A DNA stretch of 64,000 bases from Deltaproteobacteria bacterium (lineage in GTDB: Bacteria > Myxococcota > JADLHZ01): positions 47,100 through 111,099 of the forward strand of contig JADLHZ010000013.1 in NCBI GenBank assembly GCA_020848545.1, in the 5' to 3' direction. The stretch's first letter is position 1, and each line of letters opens with the position of its first letter. The position numbers and the translations under genes are program-made. This document shows, one piece after another, positions 61,077 to 64,000 of the stretch. The notes under the pieces are model-generated. The model was not told where the DNA came from, did not search any database, and saw only the letters and a list, made by a program, of their open reading frames with translations.

Positions 61077-63298
61077 GCACTGTTGCGGTGCCTTCAGACA
61101 CCTTCGTCGTCTTCGACGGCAAGGCGCCGCTCGTGTATTCGCCGCGCCGCGCGCCGGTCGAACGGGTGCACGCTCCGGCCTCTGACCGACTCACCCGCGT
61201 CGACGCCCGTGATGCCTGGGCACTCGATCGTTGGCTCAAGGACGCCGGGCTCAGCGCGGTCAAAGCGCGCGCCGATCGGCAGCTGCTTCCGGTGATCCTC
61301 GCGCGCGGCGACCCTCGGGTCCTCGCCCGCTATGGCGCCGTCGAAGCGAGCGCGACGAACGGCGTCTACCGCGTGCGCCTGGGACCAGGGCTCGTCGATC
61401 CCGAGGCGATTGCGCGGGCGTTGAAGGCGGTCGCCAGCTGGGCCGAGCCCGACGAGTGGATCCGCTACGACCTGCGCGCCGTCACCATGGACGATCCTTT
61501 CTTTCCTTCGCTCTGGCACCTGCATCAGACCGCGAACCCGCGCGTCGGCGCCGGCGTCAACGTGCGCGCCGACGAAGCGTGGGAGATCACCCGCGGCGCC
61601 GGCGCCATCGTCGGCGTGCTCGACGACGGCTTTCACCTCGGCCACCCGGACCTCGCGCCGCAGCTGGTCACGGACGAGAGCGGCGTCGTCGCGCACGACT
61701 TCGCGGAGAACGACGCCGATCCCACCGCGCATGCCGGCGACGGCCACGGCACGAAGGTGCTCGGCGTGATCGGCGCACGCGGCAACGACGGCGCCGGCGT
61801 CGTCGGTGTGTGCCCCGAGTGCAAGATGATCGCCGCGCGCGTCTTTTCGAGCGGCGAGTTCAACGCGACGCAGTTGTATGGCCCGATGTCGGTCGCGGCC
61901 GACGGCATGCGCTTCGTCGCCGACAAGGGCGCGCGCATCATCAACAACAGCTGGGGCCCGCAGATCTCGCCAACGTCGCCGAGCTACTTCGCCATGCCGG
62001 CGTACGTGAAGGACACGATCACCGAGCTCGTCCGGCGCGGCGCGCAGCCGGGCGCGGCCGGCGTGCTGATCATTTGGGCGGCCGGAAACAACCCAGGGCA
62101 AGTGACGGGCTTCGACGGCTGGGCGAGCGATCCGCGTTGCCTCGCCGTCGGCGCGCTGAATTCGGTCGGCGGGCTGGCCGCGTACGCCAACATCGGGCCG
62201 CAGGTGCGGATCATGGCGCCGTCGTCCGACGCTGCGCGCAAGCTGCCCTTCGTCATCACCGCCGACGGCAACGACGGTTTCATTCAAACCTTCGGCGGCA
62301 GCTCGGCGGCGGCGCCGATGGTCTCCGGCGCCGCGGCGCTCGTGCTCGCGCAGCATCCCGCGTTCTCGCTGGCGCAGGTCATCGAGGTGTTGCTCGACTC
62401 GGCCAAGAAGGTGACGCCGGATCTCGCCAAGTACGGGCGCACCGGCCAGAGCTGCACGCGGGGCTTCGGCATGATCGACGCCAGGGCCGCGCTCGATCTC
62501 GCCGAAGCGCGCGCCGCCGGATACGCGAACGGCTTCACGCAAGACTTCGAGCTCTGCGACGACGGCATCGACAATGACAACAACCCGGCGACACCCGACA
62601 CGGGCGGCGCCTGCACGCGCTGCATCCCAACGGCGTCGCGCGACCTCGCCGGGAACGGCCTCGACGACGACTGCGACGGCTACGTCGACAACCCGACGCC
62701 CTGCCAGCCGACCGGCAACAACCGCTGCGAGGCGTGCCAGCTATCGAGCGAGTGCCAGATCGACTTCGCCTGCGTCGATCGCGGCAGCGACGGCAAACGT
62801 TGCCTGCGCGAGTGCTCGGACGACAACCCGTGCGCTTACGCCGAAGGATGCGTCGCCGGGGTGTGCCTGCCGCTGAAGAACGACGCACCCGTCGAGTGCA
62901 GCGTCTACGTTCCGTGCACCGTCTCGAACGACGGCCTCGAGCTCTGCGACAACCTCGACAACGATTGTAACGGCACCGTCGACGACGTGGCCGCCGGCAG
63001 CCAGAGCGCGCTCTCGCAGACCGACGCCTGCGTGCGCGAGCTCGTTGGCGTCTGCGCCGAGCGTGTGTCGGTGTGCTCGAACGGCGTGTGGAGCTGCACG
63101 CCGGCGCCGGCCGATCGCCTCGAAGAGGTAGAGACGTTGTGCGACGGCGCCGACAACGACTGCGACGGCGAGACCGATGAAGGTTGCCCGAAGGATCCGC
63201 CGCCCAAGCCCAGGTGCGCTGCTGCTGGCGCCGGCGACGCGTGGCCGCTGCTCGCCTGCCTCTTTTGGGTTCTTTTGCGGCGGCGCCGCGTGCGCTAG
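61046..63298 (+). CDS. Subtilisin-like (S8) protease with MopE-type repeats and C-terminal sorting tail
   Basis: 750 aa from GTG 61046, which gives a signal peptide (MVIAALIVTLSTVAVPS). A propeptide-like part (20-145) precedes the S8 domain: GVLDDGFHLGHPD (Asp193), AGDGHGTKVLGV (His234), NNSWGP, and FGGSSAAAPMVSGAA (Ser420). The C-terminal third is Cys-rich with metal-binding DxDNDCDG repeats: DDGIDNDNNP, GNGLDDDCDGYVDN, CDNLDNDCNGTVDD, CDGADNDCDGETDEGC. It ends in a Cys, a hydrophobic segment (WPLLACLFWVLL) and RRRRVR, like MYXO-CTERM/GlyGly-CTERM tails. Probably a surface protease. Confidence 0.88.
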   Translation: MVIAALIVTLSTVAVPSDTFVVFDGKAPLVYSPRRAPVERVHAPASDRLTRVDARDAWALDRWLKDAGLSAVKARADRQLLPVILARGDPRVLARYGAVEASATNGVYRVRLGPGLVDPEAIARALKAVASWAEPDEWIRYDLRAVTMDDPFFPSLWHLHQTANPRVGAGVNVRADEAWEITRGAGAIVGVLDDGFHLGHPDLAPQLVTDESGVVAHDFAENDADPTAHAGDGHGTKVLGVIGARGNDGAGVVGVCPECKMIAARVFSSGEFNATQLYGPMSVAADGMRFVADKGARIINNSWGPQISPTSPSYFAMPAYVKDTITELVRRGAQPGAAGVLIIWAAGNNPGQVTGFDGWASDPRCLAVGALNSVGGLAAYANIGPQVRIMAPSSDAARKLPFVITADGNDGFIQTFGGSSAAAPMVSGAAALVLAQHPAFSLAQVIEVLLDSAKKVTPDLAKYGRTGQSCTRGFGMIDARAALDLAEARAAGYANGFTQDFELCDDGIDNDNNPATPDTGGACTRCIPTASRDLAGNGLDDDCDGYVDNPTPCQPTGNNRCEACQLSSECQIDFACVDRGSDGKRCLRECSDDNPCAYAEGCVAGVCLPLKNDAPVECSVYVPCTVSNDGLELCDNLDNDCNGTVDDVAAGSQSALSQTDACVRELVGVCAERVSVCSNGVWSCTPAPADRLEEVETLCDGADNDCDGETDEGCPKDPPPKPRCAAAGAGDAWPLLACLFWVLLRRRRVR

Positions 63299-63309
63299 AC
63301 TCCCTCGCG

Positions 63310-63756
63310 ATGGACGACTGGCGTAAACATTTGATCGAAGCCGATCCGGACGTCGCGCGCATCGTGCGGCAGAGCAAGCGCGTCGCTGTCCTCGGCATCA
63401 AGACGGAGTCGCAGTCGGCGCAGCCCGCGTTCTATGTGCCGCAGTACCTAGCGCGTGCCGGCATCGAGATCGTGCCGGTGCCGGTCTACTACCCGCAGAT
63501 CAAGCAGATCCTCGGGAGCCCGGTGTTTCGCAAGGTGAACGACGTGCCGGGGGAGGTCGATCTCGTCGACGTGTTTAGGCGGCCGGAGGATTTGCCGCCG
63601 CACGTCGAGGACCTCATCGCCAAGAAGCCGAAGGCCGTGTGGTTTCAGCAGGGCATCCGAAACGATGCGGTCGCCGAGCAGCTCGCGAAGGCGGGGATCG
63701 ACGTCGTGCAGGATCGGTGCCTCATGGTCGACCACCGCCGCTTCGCCCCGTTCTAA
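63310..63756 (+). CDS. CoA-binding (Rossmann) domain protein, YccU-like
   Basis: 148 aa. Opens MDDWRKHLIEADPDVARIVR; RVAVLGIKTESQSAQPAFYV is the nucleotide-binding turn, then VDVFRRPEDLPPHVEDLIAK, VWFQQGIRNDAVAEQLAKAG and a final RCLMVDHRRF, all standard for stand-alone succinyl-CoA-synthetase-alpha-like CoA-binding proteins. Cytoplasmic; partner unknown. ATG 63310 lies 11 bases after the subtilisin stop. Confidence 0.9.
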   Translation: MDDWRKHLIEADPDVARIVRQSKRVAVLGIKTESQSAQPAFYVPQYLARAGIEIVPVPVYYPQIKQILGSPVFRKVNDVPGEVDLVDVFRRPEDLPPHVEDLIAKKPKAVWFQQGIRNDAVAEQLAKAGIDVVQDRCLMVDHRRFAPF

Positions 63757-63920
63757 AACGCCGATCTTGGCGCATCTACGTCGTTGCTTCAGTCGTTCCG
63801 GTGCTCAACGTGTTCCGCTCACTCGCCGCTCGGGCTAGCCTACGGCCACGCCTCCGCTCCTCACTCCTTCGCGCCTAGTCCTTCGACCGCATGAAGATTG
63901 CTCGTAGCCGTAGGCGTTGA

Positions 63921-63950
63921 CGTCGCCGTCGCCGTCGCCGGTTTTTTGGG
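63921..63950 (+). repeat. Hexanucleotide tandem repeat (GTCGCC)n plus T-run
   Basis: About 3.3 copies of GTCGCC then GGTTTTTTGGG, close to the stop of a possible minus-strand gene. The form (GC hexamer array, then T-run and GGG) parallels 59840-59870. The 200-base gap here also has the pair GCCTACGGC / GCCGTAGGC (about 63836 and 63907). No gene seen in 63757-63956. Confidence 0.6.
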
Positions 63951-63956
63951 AGTGCG

Positions 63957-64000
63957 CTACGAGGTCATCTTGACGAGCATGGAGACGATGCGATGCAGGA
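63957..64000 (-). CDS. Possible 3' end of a gene entering from the right
   Basis: On the minus strand the last 14 codons read LHRIVSMLVKMTS and stop (TAG) at 63957. It is amphipathic and open to the window edge, so it may be the C-terminus of a longer protein. Too short to identify. Confidence 0.3.
   Translation of the reverse strand, partial: LHRIVSMLVKMTS

Noticed and set aside
63639..63878. Open frame overlapping the end of the CoA-binding gene
   Set aside because: Out of frame with the real gene and compositionally Arg/Ala-rich; no start signal.

Overview
The window reads as chromosomal DNA of a GC-rich, predatory or social-type Gram-negative bacterium, most likely a member of the Myxococcota (old 'deltaproteobacteria'). 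This is an inference from gene content: Ser/Thr protein kinases with PEGA or beta-propeller sensor parts, many lipoproteins and large secreted proteases, MopE-like 'DxDNDCDG' repeats, a C-terminal TM-plus-RRRR sorting tail, and AK-HSDH/ThrB/ThrC genes packed with 4-base overlaps. No rRNA, tRNA or CRISPR array was seen. 

Layout. 1-3434: the start of a glycosyltransferase-51 cell-wall enzyme (running off the left edge), a fatty-acid-hydroxylase-family membrane protein and MurJ. 3570-9385: a large M36 metalloprotease lipoprotein and RNase R. 9389-18352: one long leftward run, parC, acyl-CoA dehydrogenase, AmpG-like MFS carrier, an EEP-fold phosphodiesterase, a NOX5-like NADPH oxidase whose EF-hand part and oxidase core are now in different frames, and an N-acyl-D-amino-acid deacylase that has lost its middle. 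18469-29005: a kinase with an extra N-terminal pseudokinase, then an unrecognised five-gene operon (164-aa protein, two large helical proteins A and B, two small TPR proteins) facing a third paralogue, C. A, B and C share a helical domain; this is the best candidate for an undescribed system. 29111-31799: the metK-nudL operon.

31868-35180 is an accessory patch: Cys-rich or tiny lipoproteins, a nucleotidyltransferase pair resembling a toxin-antitoxin module, a truncated sigma factor, a possible csb2 (type I-G Cas) relic, and a Phd/YefM antitoxin with a cut-down ParE-like toxin. 35270-44153 holds a zincin-like lipoprotein, a propeller-kinase, a secreted protein with NGRP[S/T] repeats, and an EF-hand/PG-binding/NlpC-like protein.

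44256-50047: glpK followed by a polyamine/membrane cassette (SpeD, DUF4178, a 59-aa protein, DUF350, SpeE-like). The start of speD is built from three in-frame copies of a 17-bp repeat that occurs five times in the window. 50085-51455: a REP-associated Y1 transposase (RAYT) bounded by about 215-bp imperfect inverted repeats. 51706-57653: threonine biosynthesis (thrA fusion, thrB, thrC) with yebC and a HExxH membrane protein. 57697-63756: Slt-type lytic transglycosylase, a rhomboid protease overlapping a subtilisin with a C-terminal sorting tail, and a CoA-binding protein.

Themes: SAM is made by MetK and drawn on by SpeD; murein metabolism recurs (GT51, MurJ, AmpG-like, Slt, NlpC-like); and several genes carry lesions (NOX frameshift, deacylase deletion, sigma and toxin truncations) that should be checked against raw reads.
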